In this document: one piece after another, positions 25,468 to 33,881 of the stretch
Layout: each line of letters opens with the position of its first letter
How positions within the stretch are numbered: the first letter of the stretch is position 1
NCBI RefSeq assembly: GCF_019458805.1
Contig: NZ_JAIBOA010000005.1
Coordinates: forward strand, 62,001 to 126,000
Reading direction: 5' to 3'
Length of the DNA: 64,000 bases
Source: Actinomadura parmotrematis
GTDB taxonomy: Bacteria > Actinomycetota > Actinomycetes > Streptosporangiales > Streptosporangiaceae
Notes under the pieces: model-generated
Told to the model about the DNA's origin: nothing
Databases searched by the model: none
Seen by the model: only the letters and a program-made list of their open reading frames with translations
Made by a program: the position numbers and the translations under genes

Positions 25468-26510
25468 ACGCGCACGACCCGCTCGTCGACGTGGACCGGC
25501 TGAACGCCTGGATCCGGTCCGCCGGCGTCCCCGGCGACGGCGACGTCGTCGCGGTGGACGACCTGCCCGGCGGCGCGCAGAACCTGCTGTACGTCCTGCG
25601 CCGCGCCGACGGCACCGAGCTGGTGCTGCGCCGGCCCGGCCGGCACGCCGGACCGGAGGCCGCCACGTCTTTCCAGCGTGAGAGCCGCGCTCTCGCCGCT
25701 CTCGCCGGCACCGCCGTCCCGCACCCCCGCCTGCACGCGAGCTGCGCGGACCCCGAGGTGATCGGCGCGCCGTTCTCCGTCCTGGAGAAGATCGAGGGCT
25801 TCACCCCGAAAGGGCGGCTGCCGGGCACCTACGCGACCGACCCGCAGTGGCGGCGGTCGATGGCGCTGGAGCTGGTCGACGGCGCGGCGACGCTGGCGTC
25901 GGTCGACCCGGTGAAGGCCGGGCTCGGCGACCCGTCCCGGCTGGAGGGCTGGCCGGAGCGGCAGGTCTCCCGTTACCGGGCGATGCTGGAGGGGTACCGG
26001 GAGTCCGCCGAGTACCGCGCGGCCGAGGCGCCGGGTGTGGACGGCGTCGCCGCCTGGCTGGGCGAGCACCGGCCCGCCGCCGCCACCGCCGGCATCGTGC
26101 ACGGCGACCTGCAGTTCGCCAACGTGATGTTCGAGCACGGCGCGCCGCGCCTGGCCGCGATCGTGGACTGGGAGATGGCGTCCCTCGGCGACCCGCTGCT
26201 CGACCTGGCCTGGATCCTCACCGCCTGGCGCGAGGACGGCGACCCGCCCGGCAGCGAGCCCTACCTGCGGCCCTGGGACGGCATCCCGGGCCGCGCCGAG
26301 CTCGTCGCCCGCTACGCCGAGCGGACCGGCCGGGACGTGTCGGGGTTCCGCTGGTTCCAGGTCCTGGCCTGCTTCCGGCTCGCGGCCCTGCTGGAGGGCA
26401 CCTACGTCCGCGCGCTGAACGGCCGGATGGACCGCGCGACCGGCGAGGGCCTGCACGCCTACGCCCGCTGGCTGTGGGCCAAGGCGGCCCAGGAGATCGC
26501 CGGGGGCTGA
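25464..26510 (+). CDS. APH-family phosphotransferase (acyl-CoA metabolism type)
   Basis: 348 residues, start overlapping the dehydrogenase stop (ATGA). It has a kinase-like fold with the catalytic loop VHGDLQFANVMF and metal-binding IVDWEMASLGDPLLDLAW. An ATP-site segment is LVLRRPGRH. Proteins of this subgroup (related to eukaryotic ACAD10/11 N-domains) sit beside acyl-CoA dehydrogenases. Recent work on ACAD10/11 implies phosphorylation of 4-hydroxyacyl-CoAs, so a hydroxyacyl-CoA kinase is more likely than antibiotic resistance. Confidence 0.85.
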   Translation: MNAHDPLVDVDRLNAWIRSAGVPGDGDVVAVDDLPGGAQNLLYVLRRADGTELVLRRPGRHAGPEAATSFQRESRALAALAGTAVPHPRLHASCADPEVIGAPFSVLEKIEGFTPKGRLPGTYATDPQWRRSMALELVDGAATLASVDPVKAGLGDPSRLEGWPERQVSRYRAMLEGYRESAEYRAAEAPGVDGVAAWLGEHRPAAATAGIVHGDLQFANVMFEHGAPRLAAIVDWEMASLGDPLLDLAWILTAWREDGDPPGSEPYLRPWDGIPGRAELVARYAERTGRDVSGFRWFQVLACFRLAALLEGTYVRALNGRMDRATGEGLHAYARWLWAKAAQEIAGG

Positions 26511-26541
26511 CGCCGCCCCCGGCGATCCCGCGGAGCGGCGC

Positions 26542-27021
26542 TCAGACGAGCCGCGGCGGGCGGAACGGCGCGCCCGCCCGGAACGTCTCGACGGCCTCGT
26601 CGCGGCGCCCGGACGCCGACGCCGCCTGCAGCGCCTCGGCCTTGAAGGCGCGGGCCGCGACGCTCAGCCGGTGCCGGAGCGCACCGTCGCGGTCCTCCGC
26701 ACCGTCCGCGCCGCCGGGGGCGGGCCCGCCCCACATCCGCACTTCGGCGCGCCCGTCGCCGGCGGCCCGGTCCACCAGCTCCCGGACCCGGGCGTCGGTC
26801 TCGTACAGCGCCGCGCCGAGCGCGACGGCGTCCGGCCAGGGCGAGCGGACGGGCGCGTCCAGCGCGGCGTCGAGATCGACGGTGCGGGCGCCGAGGATGC
26901 GCAGCGGCCGCGGGTCGGCGCCGCCGGCGACGAGGACGGTGACGTCCCAGCCCGCCATCACGCGGTCGAACAGGTAGCCGCCCGCGGCGTGCACCGCGTC
27001 GGCCGGGTCGGGGGCGAGCAC
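26542..27021 (-). CDS. uncharacterised actinobacterial protein
   Basis: About 159 residues from GTG 27021; the frame extends upstream into the TetR gene, so I take the first start after its stop. The core VLAPDPADAVHAAGGYLFDRVMAGWDVTVLV is hydrophobic and well ordered, followed by LGARTVDLDAAL and a charged helical tail ending FRAGAPFRPPRLV. No known catalytic motif is visible. It probably forms an operon with the upstream TetR regulator (14-bp gap). Confidence 0.5.
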   Translation of the reverse strand: MLAPDPADAVHAAGGYLFDRVMAGWDVTVLVAGGADPRPLRILGARTVDLDAALDAPVRSPWPDAVALGAALYETDARVRELVDRAAGDGRAEVRMWGGPAPGGADGAEDRDGALRHRLSVAARAFKAEALQAASASGRRDEAVETFRAGAPFRPPRLV

Positions 27022-27035
27022 CAGCAGGCGGTGCC

Positions 27036-27644
27036 TCAGGGCGTGTCGGAGGGCGGAGCCAGCTGCCGCGTGAGGGACGCGGTGTACTCCGTGAACACCT
27101 CGGTCAGCGGAATCGAAGGATCGAGCAGCCATGATGTCTGTATCCCGGTGATGAAGGCGACGATCTCGACGGACTTGACGGTGGGATCCAGGTCGGTGCG
27201 GTACCGTCCGGCGCGCTGACCGCGCCGGATGCCCTCGGCGAGGGTCTCCACGGCGACCCAGTACCTGGTGCGGAAGCGGTCGTGCAGCGGTGCGCCCGGC
27301 TCGATGTTCTCCATCTGCAGCACGGAGAACAGCCCGACGAGCTCGGGCGCCTCGCGGTAACGCTCGGCCACCCTCTCCAGCTCCTCGACGATGTCGCCCA
27401 TCCGGTCGGCGCGGGCCTCGTCGAACGCGTCGCGGGCGTCGAGCACCGCGTGCAGGAGCTGTTCCTTGGACTCGAAGTGGTGGAGCAGGCCGGCGGGGGT
27501 GACACCGGCCTCCCGTGCGATCTGCACGATCGTCGTGCCGCGCGACCCCTGACGGCTGAGCAGGCGCTGCGCCACGGCGAGGATCCGCTGCCTGCGGTCC
27601 TCGCCCTTGGCGAGCAGCGCCGCGTAGGGCCGTTGATCGGTCAC
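27036..27644 (-). CDS. TetR-family regulator
   Basis: 202 residues from GTG 27644 (GGAGG just upstream; the frame is open to 27674). N-terminal HTH: TTIVQIAREAGVTPAGLLHHFESKEQLL. The C-terminal ligand domain is hydrophobic (VEIVAFITGIQTSWLLDPSI). It is divergent from nothing; upstream is a dyad region (27688-27717) that may be its operator. Which genes it controls is open; the enoyl-CoA hydratase cluster behind it on the same strand is a candidate. Confidence 0.88.
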   Translation of the reverse strand: MTDQRPYAALLAKGEDRRQRILAVAQRLLSRQGSRGTTIVQIAREAGVTPAGLLHHFESKEQLLHAVLDARDAFDEARADRMGDIVEELERVAERYREAPELVGLFSVLQMENIEPGAPLHDRFRTRYWVAVETLAEGIRRGQRAGRYRTDLDPTVKSVEIVAFITGIQTSWLLDPSIPLTEVFTEYTASLTRQLAPPSDTP

Positions 27645-27687
27645 CGGACTCCCTCCAACCAACCTACCGAACACACGCTAGGTCGGT

Positions 27688-27717
27688 TTCCGATATGTGA
27701 CAAGGGTCACTTCCGAT
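27688..27717. promoter_or_regulatory. dyad upstream of TetR gene
   Basis: GTGAC-AAGG-GTCAC (27697-27710) is bracketed by two direct copies of TTCCGAT (27688-27694, 27711-27717). It lies about 45 bp upstream of the TetR start and just upstream of the region leading to the 27756-30513 genes' 3' side. It differs from the GAGAAT palindrome. Confidence 0.5.
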
Positions 27718-27755
27718 TAGGAAAGGGGCGTTCTCAGGTCAGGTGCGGCCGTGGG

Positions 27756-28481
27756 TCACGTGCCGGTCCAGACGGGCGGGCGGCGCTCGGCGAACGCGCG
27801 GGCGCCCTCGCGCGCGTCGGCGCTGGTGAACACCTCGTCGACCTCGGCGCGGCTCCCCCACCGGCGTTCGCGCATCAGCCGCTTGGTCATGGCGACGCCG
27901 AGCGGCCCGTTGGCGGCGATGCGCGCCGCCAGCGCGCACGCCTCCCCCAGCACCTCGCCGGGCGGGACGACGCGGTTGACCAGGCCCATGTCCAGGGCCC
28001 GCGCGGCGGTGACCCGGTCGCCCGTCAGCCCCATCTCCAGGGCGAGCGCCATCGGGATGCGCGCCGGCAGCGTCGTCCCTCCTCCGCTGGCGAACAGCCC
28101 GCGCCGCACCTCGGTCATCGCCAGCTCGGCGCCCTCGGCGGCGACGGCGAGGTCGCAGGCGAGGGCGAGCTCGAAGCCGCCGCCGAGGGCGTGGCCGTTG
28201 AGGGCGGCGACCACCGGCGTCGCGGTCCCCCGGTGGTAGAACCAGACCAGTCCCCTGATGTCGCCGCCGGCGGCGAACGCCTTCAGGTCCAGGCCGGCGC
28301 AGAACACCGTTCCGGCGCCGGTGAGGACGATCGCGCGGACGCCGGGGTCGGCGTCGGCGGCGCGCAGCGCCTCCGACAGCCCGCCCATGAGGGCGGGGTC
28401 GAGGGCGTTGCGCGCGGCGGGCCGGTCGAGGGTCAGCACCAGGACCGCGCCGTCCCGCTCGGCGCGGACGGGTCCGCTCAC
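27756..28481 (-). CDS. enoyl-CoA hydratase/isomerase family protein
   Basis: 241 residues from GTG 28481, overlapping the amidohydrolase stop (GTGA). Crotonase-fold blocks are visible: GAGTVFCAGLDLKAF (first oxyanion-hole loop), NGHALGGGFELALACDLAVA (second) and LTGDRVTAARALDMGLVNRVV. The catalytic Glu positions are present in the TEVRRGLF region. It hydrates or isomerises an enoyl-CoA. It is the last gene of the reverse-strand liv/amidohydrolase block. Confidence 0.9.
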   Translation of the reverse strand: MSGPVRAERDGAVLVLTLDRPAARNALDPALMGGLSEALRAADADPGVRAIVLTGAGTVFCAGLDLKAFAAGGDIRGLVWFYHRGTATPVVAALNGHALGGGFELALACDLAVAAEGAELAMTEVRRGLFASGGGTTLPARIPMALALEMGLTGDRVTAARALDMGLVNRVVPPGEVLGEACALAARIAANGPLGVAMTKRLMRERRWGSRAEVDEVFTSADAREGARAFAERRPPVWTGT

Positions 28482-29773
28482 GAGGACGCTTTCACCGCGG
28501 CGAGCGCCCGGGAGCGGTAGGCGGCGAGCTTCTCCGAGGGCGCGATGACGCGGTGGCTGCGCGACTGGACCGACACGTCGTGCCCGGCGGCCCTGGCGCG
28601 CAGCGCGCCGACCGTCGCCTCCTCGCGCGGGACGTGCGCGAACGGGTCGAAGGAGTACCAGCGCATGGCGTTCTCGTGGGTCATCTTGCGGACGTCGTCG
28701 TCGGGGACGTCGTTGGCGTCCAGGACGGCGCTCAGCTCCTCGGGCGCGCCCGGCCACATCGAGTCGCTGTGGGGGTAGTCGGCCTCCCAGCAGATGTTGT
28801 CGATGCCGATGTCGTGGCGCAGCCGCACGCCGAGCGGGTCGCTGATGAAGCAGGTGAGGAAGTGCTCGCGGAACACCTCGCTCGGCAGCCGCCCGCCGAA
28901 GTCCTGCAGCGTCCAGGTGGCGTGCATCTCGAAGGTGCGGTCGACGCGCTCCAGGAAGTAGGGGATCCAGCCGGTGCCGCCCTCCGACAGGGCGATGCGG
29001 ATCGCCGGGAACTCCTTGAGGACGCGCGACCAGAGCAGGTCGGCGGCCGCCGAGACGATGTTCATCGGCTGCAGGGTGATCATGACGTCGGGCGGGGAGT
29101 CCACGGCCGGCACCGCGAGCCGCCCCGACGACCCGATGTGGACGTTGAGGACGGTGCCGGTGTCGCAGAGGGCGCGCCACAGCGGGTCCCAGTGGTCGCT
29201 GTGGAAGCTCGGGTAGCCGAGCACGGCCGGATTCTCGGTGAAGGTCAGCGAGTGGCAGCCCTTGCCGGCGACGCGGCGGACCTCGTCGGCGCACAGCCGC
29301 GGGTCCCAGATGGCGGGCAGCGCCATCGGGATGAACCGGCCCGGGTGGGCGGCGCACCACTCGTCGATGTGCCAGTCGTTGTAGGCGCGGACGAGGGCGA
29401 GCGAGAAGTCGGGGTCCTCGGTGGCGAACAGCCGGGCCGAGAAGCCGGGGAACGACGGGAAGTTCATCGAGGCGAGGATGCCGCCGGCGTCCATGTCCTT
29501 GACGCGCTCGTGCACGTCGTAGCAGCCGGGGCGGATCTCGTCGAGGCCCTGCGGCTCCAGGCCGTACTCCTCCTTGGGGCGGCCCGCCACGGCGTTGAGG
29601 GCGGCGTTGGGGATGACGGTGTCGCGGAACTTCCACACGTCGCTGCCGTCGTCGCGGTGGACGAGCTGCGGCGCGTCGGCGCGGTACCGCTCCGGCAGGT
29701 GGTTCACGAACATGTCGGGCGGCTCGATGATGTGGTCGTCGACGCTGATGAGGATGAGGTCGTCGCGGTGCAT
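28478..29773 (-). CDS. amidohydrolase-2 (ACMSD-like) family protein
   Basis: 431 residues starting MHRDDLILISVDDHIIEPPDMF; DDHIIEP carries the N-terminal metal region as D-x-H. Later metal and catalytic regions are HIGSSG, and DNICWEADYPHSDSMWP with the conserved Asp. Family members decarboxylate or hydrolyse aromatic or other carboxylates, as gamma-resorcylate decarboxylase and ACMSD do. In actinobacterial catabolic clusters they often accompany Rieske oxygenases, as here. Substrate unknown. Confidence 0.85.
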   Translation of the reverse strand: MHRDDLILISVDDHIIEPPDMFVNHLPERYRADAPQLVHRDDGSDVWKFRDTVIPNAALNAVAGRPKEEYGLEPQGLDEIRPGCYDVHERVKDMDAGGILASMNFPSFPGFSARLFATEDPDFSLALVRAYNDWHIDEWCAAHPGRFIPMALPAIWDPRLCADEVRRVAGKGCHSLTFTENPAVLGYPSFHSDHWDPLWRALCDTGTVLNVHIGSSGRLAVPAVDSPPDVMITLQPMNIVSAAADLLWSRVLKEFPAIRIALSEGGTGWIPYFLERVDRTFEMHATWTLQDFGGRLPSEVFREHFLTCFISDPLGVRLRHDIGIDNICWEADYPHSDSMWPGAPEELSAVLDANDVPDDDVRKMTHENAMRWYSFDPFAHVPREEATVGALRARAAGHDVSVQSRSHRVIAPSEKLAAYRSRALAAVKASS

Positions 29774-29804
29774 GACGGGTGCCCTTCGGATGGGGGGGCG
29801 GGTG

Positions 29805-30128
29805 TCAGTCGGAGGCGGGCAGCGGCTTGGCCGCCTTGACGGTCAGGGGGACGCCGTCGCTGGTGAGCTCGCCCGCCCCGGAGGCGGTACAGAGCAGTTC
29901 GAGCGTCCCGGCGCCGTCCACGTAGCGCTTGCCGATGAGCGTGGCGGCGCCCGCGTCCCCGTCCTGGCCGGGCGCGGGGCGCACGGCGGGGGCGGGGACC
30001 ATCGGGCTGCCGCCGCAGGCGATCTCCGGTGCGGTCCCGGCGGGGACGCGCACGACGACCACCCTGGTCGTGCAGACGGCGCTGGCGAGCTGGTCACCCG
30101 GCCGCGGTGTCGTTGCCGGTGGGGTCAT
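29805..30128 (-). CDS. small uncharacterised protein
   Basis: 107 residues with ASAVCTTRVVVVRVP, EIACGGSPMVP and GKRYVDGAGTLELLCT. The Cys-containing beta-rich pattern suggests a compact domain, and similar small proteins occur in acyl-CoA clusters, but I cannot name a function. It overlaps the upstream membrane-protein gene by 35 bp, so it is translationally linked. Confidence 0.6.
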   Translation of the reverse strand: MTPPATTPRPGDQLASAVCTTRVVVVRVPAGTAPEIACGGSPMVPAPAVRPAPGQDGDAGAATLIGKRYVDGAGTLELLCTASGAGELTSDGVPLTVKAAKPLPASD

Positions 30129-30513
30129 GGCCGGCGTCTCCTTCCCTGATGCGGTCGGCGAACTGGGCGAGGTCGTAGGAGCGGCGGGCCATCCAGAAGC
30201 GCAGGAACCCCGTCAGCGAGTAGCGCAGGAACAGCGCGGACCCGACGACGCTCGCGGTGACGCCGCCGAGGCCGAGCGCGAGGGCGTCGCGCTGCACGAG
30301 CGCGTCGCGGGTGCCGTGCGAGACCAGGTAGGCGGCGACCGCGAGGACCGGCCCGAGCGCCATGAGCGCCCCGCCGAGGCGGAGCCAGAGCGCCGACCGG
30401 GCGGCCGCCGGGTCGGGGATCTTCAGGTCGGCGAGCTCGCGGGCGAACCGCTCGGCGCGCGTCTCGGCGCGCGGCTCGGCGGCCCGCTCCGGCGCCGCGT
30501 CGGTCTGTGTCAT
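30094..30513 (-). CDS. small membrane protein
   Basis: 139 residues: an acidic/basic helix (about 15-35), then two membrane helices (LWLRLGGALMALGPVLAVAAYLV; ALALGLGGVTASVVGSALFL) and an amphipathic tail FLRFWMARRSYDLAQFADRI. The start overlaps the livF stop (ATGA), so it belongs to the transporter operon. Function unknown. Confidence 0.65.
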   Translation of the reverse strand: MTQTDAAPERAAEPRAETRAERFARELADLKIPDPAAARSALWLRLGGALMALGPVLAVAAYLVSHGTRDALVQRDALALGLGGVTASVVGSALFLRYSLTGFLRFWMARRSYDLAQFADRIREGDAGHDPTGNDTAAG

Positions 30514-31214
30514 CGGGGACTCCCCAGGTAGAGGGCGGACAGCTCGGCGCGCAGGCCGTCGTCGGGGCGGCCCCGCCAGGCGACCCGGCCGCGGACGAGG
30601 ACGGCGGCGCGGTCGGCGACGCCGAGGACGGCGGCGGCGAACTGCTCGACCACGAGCACCGCCACCCCCTGCCGGGCGATCTCGGCGACCTGCTCGTAGA
30701 GCCGCGCGACGACGAGCGGGGCGAGCCCCATGGACAGCTCGTCGAGCAGCAGGACGGCGGGGTCGGTGGCGAGGCCGCGGGCGAGCGCGAGCATCTGCTG
30801 CTCGCCGCCCGACAGCGTCCCGGCGTGCCGGGCGGCGCAGCGGGCGAGGACGGGGAAGCGGGCGAACGCCGCCTCCTCGATCTCCTCGCGGGTGCGGCCG
30901 GTGCGCGTCATCATCAGCAGGTTGTCGCGCACCGTCAGGTTGGGGAACACGCCGCGGCCCTCGGGGATCAGGCGGACGCCCGCGCGGGCGAGAGCGCGCG
31001 GGTCGGCGCCCGTCGCGTCGCGGCCGCCGAGCAGGACACGTCCCCCCGAGGCGGGGTGGACGCCCGCGGCGACCCGCAGCGTCGTCGTCTTGCCCGCTCC
31101 GTTCGGGCCGAGCAGGGCGGTGACGCGCCCGGCGGCGGCGGTGAGGTCCACGCCGTGCAGGACGGTGATCCCGTCGTGGGCGGCGCGCACCCCGCGCAGT
31201 TCGAGCACGTTCAC
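30510..31214 (-). CDS. livF: branched-chain amino acid-type ABC transporter ATP-binding protein (LivF)
   Basis: 234 residues from GTG 31214. Walker A GPNGAGKTT, signature LSGGEQQMLALARGLA, Walker B VLLLDELSMGLAP and an H-loop region in VLVVEQF. The short C-terminus and PEGRGVFPNLTVRDNL are typical of LivF. It overlaps livG by 4 bp. Together with livG, the fused permease and the binding protein it forms a complete importer. In catabolic clusters such importers often carry aromatic or other organic acids rather than amino acids. Confidence 0.92.
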   Translation of the reverse strand: MNVLELRGVRAAHDGITVLHGVDLTAAAGRVTALLGPNGAGKTTTLRVAAGVHPASGGRVLLGGRDATGADPRALARAGVRLIPEGRGVFPNLTVRDNLLMMTRTGRTREEIEEAAFARFPVLARCAARHAGTLSGGEQQMLALARGLATDPAVLLLDELSMGLAPLVVARLYEQVAEIARQGVAVLVVEQFAAAVLGVADRAAVLVRGRVAWRGRPDDGLRAELSALYLGSPR

Positions 31215-31921
31215 GCGTCCCCCAGATAGGCGGCGAGGACGGCGGCGTCCCGCGAGACCTGCGCGGGCGTGCCGGCGGCGATGACCTTGCCGAGGTCGAG
31301 GACGTGGACCTCGTCGCACACGTCCATGACCAGGCCGGTGTCGTGCTCGACGAGCACGACCGCCGTGCCGTCGGCGGCGACCGAGCGGAGCAGCGCCGCG
31401 AACCGCTCGGTCTCGGGGCCGTCCTGCCCGGCGGCCGGCTCGTCCAGGAGCAGCAGGCGGGGCCGGACGGCGAGCGCCCGGCCCACCTCGACCAGCCGGG
31501 CCGCCCCCGTCGAGAGGGCGCCCGCCGGGCTGTCGGCGAGGTGCTCCAGGCCGAGCCTGTCGAGCAGCGCGGTGACGGCGCGGGCCGCGTGCCGGCGGTC
31601 GGGGCCGAGCTCGGCGGCGACGAGCAGGTTGTCGCGGACGCTGAGGCGGCCGAACAGCTCCAGCCGCTGGAAGGTGCGGGCCAGCCCGTGCCGGGCGCGG
31701 CGCGCGGGCCCGAGACGGGTGACGTCGCGCCCGTCCAGGGAGACGCGCCCCGCGGCGGGGCGGCGCAGGCCCGACACGACGTCGAACAGGGTGCTCTTGC
31801 CCGCGCCGTTCGGGCCGATCAGGCCGGTGATCCGGCCGGGGCCGGCTGTCAGGTCCACACCGTCGAGAACCCGGTTCCCGCCGTAGGAGACGGTGACTCC
31901 GCTAACTTCCAGCGATGCCAC
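31211..31921 (-). CDS. livG: branched-chain amino acid-type ABC transporter ATP-binding protein (LivG)
   Basis: 236 residues from GTG 31921 (VASLEVSGVTVSYGG); the frame is open further but enters the permease gene. Walker A GPNGAGKST, LivG-specific ARTFQRLELFGRLSVRDNLL, and Walker B LLLLDEPAAGQD. The ABC signature is weakened: the expected LSxGxxR reads LSTGAARLVEVGRALA. It overlaps the permease 3' end by 20 bp. Confidence 0.92.
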   Translation of the reverse strand: MASLEVSGVTVSYGGNRVLDGVDLTAGPGRITGLIGPNGAGKSTLFDVVSGLRRPAAGRVSLDGRDVTRLGPARRARHGLARTFQRLELFGRLSVRDNLLVAAELGPDRRHAARAVTALLDRLGLEHLADSPAGALSTGAARLVEVGRALAVRPRLLLLDEPAAGQDGPETERFAALLRSVAADGTAVVLVEHDTGLVMDVCDEVHVLDLGKVIAAGTPAQVSRDAAVLAAYLGDA

Positions 31922-33881
31922 GGGCGAGCACCTCCCCGTCCTCGGGCCGCCAGGGGCGCCGCACGCCCCACCATTCGACGGGCACCTCCGATTCGCCACG
32001 CCGTGCCGTGAGACCCTGCGCGAGACGGCGCACGCCCGCGCGCATGGCGGGGATGAGGCCGTCGGGGTTGCGGGCGAGGCCCAGCCCGGCGAGGCCGGGC
32101 AGGAGCGCGACGAGGTTCTGCGACCCCGGCGCGAGGGCGACCAGCAGGTTCACCGGGCCGATGTAGGCGGTCCCGGTGAACAGCCCGCAGCCGATGGCGC
32201 CGAGGCCGCCGATCACCGCGACCAGGAACACCGGCAGGCCCGCGACCAGGCTGAACTGGTCGGCGGTGACCGACCGAAGCTGCATCCCGTACAGGGCGCC
32301 GCCGAGCCCGGCGATGCCCGCCGACAGGGCGAACACCGCCACCTTGGCGACCAGCAGGCCGCCGCCGAGCGTGGCGTAGGCGGCCTCGCTGTCGCGCAGC
32401 GCGACGAGCCGCCGCCCGTAGCGGCTGCGCCGGAGCGCGGCCACCGCGACCGTGGCGAGGGCGAGGCAGACCGCGGCGAGCACCATCAGCTCCGCGCCGC
32501 CGTCCAGCCGGTGCCCGAACAGCCGGGGCCCGGCGAGCTCCACCGAGCCCTGGTCGAACAGCGCGATCCGCACCCCGAGCACCTCGAACGAGGGCAGCGT
32601 GAAGATCCACCGGTCGAGGACGACGGCGAACGCGGCCGTGCCGAGCGCCAGGTAGACGCCCGACAGGCGGAGCGCGGGGAGGGCGACGAGCGCGCCCGCG
32701 AGCGCGGCGACCGCGACGGCGGCCCCGAGCGCCCACCACGCGCCGTCCGCGCCGAGATGCGCCCACACCACCGCGCCGACGCCCGCCATGCTGAGCTGGC
32801 AGAGCGAGATCTGCCCGGCGTACCCGGCGAGCGGCACGTACGACAGCGCCACCAGGCCGAGCGAGAAGACCGGCCCGTAGGTGACCAGGTCGCCCTCGCC
32901 GAGGACGGCCGCGAGGACCGTGCCGGCCGCGACGATGGCGGCCGCGAGCAGCGCCGTCCCGCGCCACGCCGGCACCGGCGCCCGTCCCGCCCGCTCGTCG
33001 CTCCCGCGCAGCCGCCGGTGCGGGAACGCCAGCAGCGCGAGGAACAGCAGCAGCGCGGGCGCGGCCAACCGGAGGCCCGGCAGGTAGGCGTTCTGCGGCA
33101 GGTAGCCGGTCAGGTAGCTCTCGGTGCAGCCGACGACGGCGGCGCCGAGGAAGGTGAGCGGCAGGCTGCGCAGCCGCCCGAACACCGCCGCGGTGTAGGC
33201 GCTGACGATGAGCAGCGACAGCTGCGCGGCGTCCAGCGTCACCGTCGGCGCGATGAGGATGCCGCCGAGGGCGGCGAGCTGGGTGCCGAGGATCCACGCC
33301 GCCCGGCTCGCTCGGACGGGATCGCCGCCCGCGAGCACCACCAGCGTCCGGTCGTCGACCGTCGCGCGCATCTCCGCGCCCGTCCGCGTCCGGTGCAGCA
33401 GCACCCACAGCCCGGCCGCGACCGCCACCGCGACCACCATGGTGAGCCCCTGATGCCAGGTGACGGTCGCGGGCCCGAGGCGGAGCGGCGCGCGGCCGGC
33501 GAAGAACGTCGGCAGCGGCCGCGGCACGTTCGGATCCCACACCCAGCGGGCCAGCGCGATGAGGCCGCTCAGCAGCGCCACCGTCATCACCAGCCGCTCG
33601 GCCTGCCCGAGCCGCTGCGCCGGGCCGAACAGGGCGCGCTCGGCCAGCAGCCCGAACGCCGGAGCGAGGACGAGCAGCACCACGGCGAGCGCGACCGGCA
33701 CCGGCCAGCCCCAACCGGCGCTGAGCTGCCAGTAGGCGAACGCCGCCATCATCCCGGCCGCCCCGTGCGCGAAGTTGAACACGCCAGTGGTGACGTAGGT
33801 GAGCACGAGCCCGCTGCCGATGACGGCGTAGACCGCGGCCGTGGTGAGGCCGACGATCCCGAAGGCGGCGAACCCGTCCAT
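31902..33881 (-). CDS. fused LivH-LivM ABC permease
   Basis: 659 residues starting MDGFAAFGIVGLTTAAVYA, with the LivH hallmark VLTYVTTGVFNFAHGAAGMMAA near residue 30 and a full LivH unit to about 295. After a short polar linker (RRLRGSDERAGRAPVPAWRG) comes a LivM unit to about 620 (LAGYAGQISLCQLSMAGVGA, LRLSGVYLALGTAAFAVV, LRDSEAAYATLGG). E. coli and most species have separate livH and livM. Its ATG uses the last base of the binding-protein stop (TAATG). A long open frame continues upstream but is the shadow of the binding-protein gene. Confidence 0.92.
   Translation of the reverse strand: MDGFAAFGIVGLTTAAVYAVIGSGLVLTYVTTGVFNFAHGAAGMMAAFAYWQLSAGWGWPVPVALAVVLLVLAPAFGLLAERALFGPAQRLGQAERLVMTVALLSGLIALARWVWDPNVPRPLPTFFAGRAPLRLGPATVTWHQGLTMVVAVAVAAGLWVLLHRTRTGAEMRATVDDRTLVVLAGGDPVRASRAAWILGTQLAALGGILIAPTVTLDAAQLSLLIVSAYTAAVFGRLRSLPLTFLGAAVVGCTESYLTGYLPQNAYLPGLRLAAPALLLFLALLAFPHRRLRGSDERAGRAPVPAWRGTALLAAAIVAAGTVLAAVLGEGDLVTYGPVFSLGLVALSYVPLAGYAGQISLCQLSMAGVGAVVWAHLGADGAWWALGAAVAVAALAGALVALPALRLSGVYLALGTAAFAVVLDRWIFTLPSFEVLGVRIALFDQGSVELAGPRLFGHRLDGGAELMVLAAVCLALATVAVAALRRSRYGRRLVALRDSEAAYATLGGGLLVAKVAVFALSAGIAGLGGALYGMQLRSVTADQFSLVAGLPVFLVAVIGGLGAIGCGLFTGTAYIGPVNLLVALAPGSQNLVALLPGLAGLGLARNPDGLIPAMRAGVRRLAQGLTARRGESEVPVEWWGVRRPWRPEDGEVLARGIAGS

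Noticed and set aside
27756-29636. Single 626-codon reverse frame
   Set aside because: Only the last 241 codons are a protein (enoyl-CoA hydratase); the rest is antisense-phase readthrough of the amidohydrolase gene.
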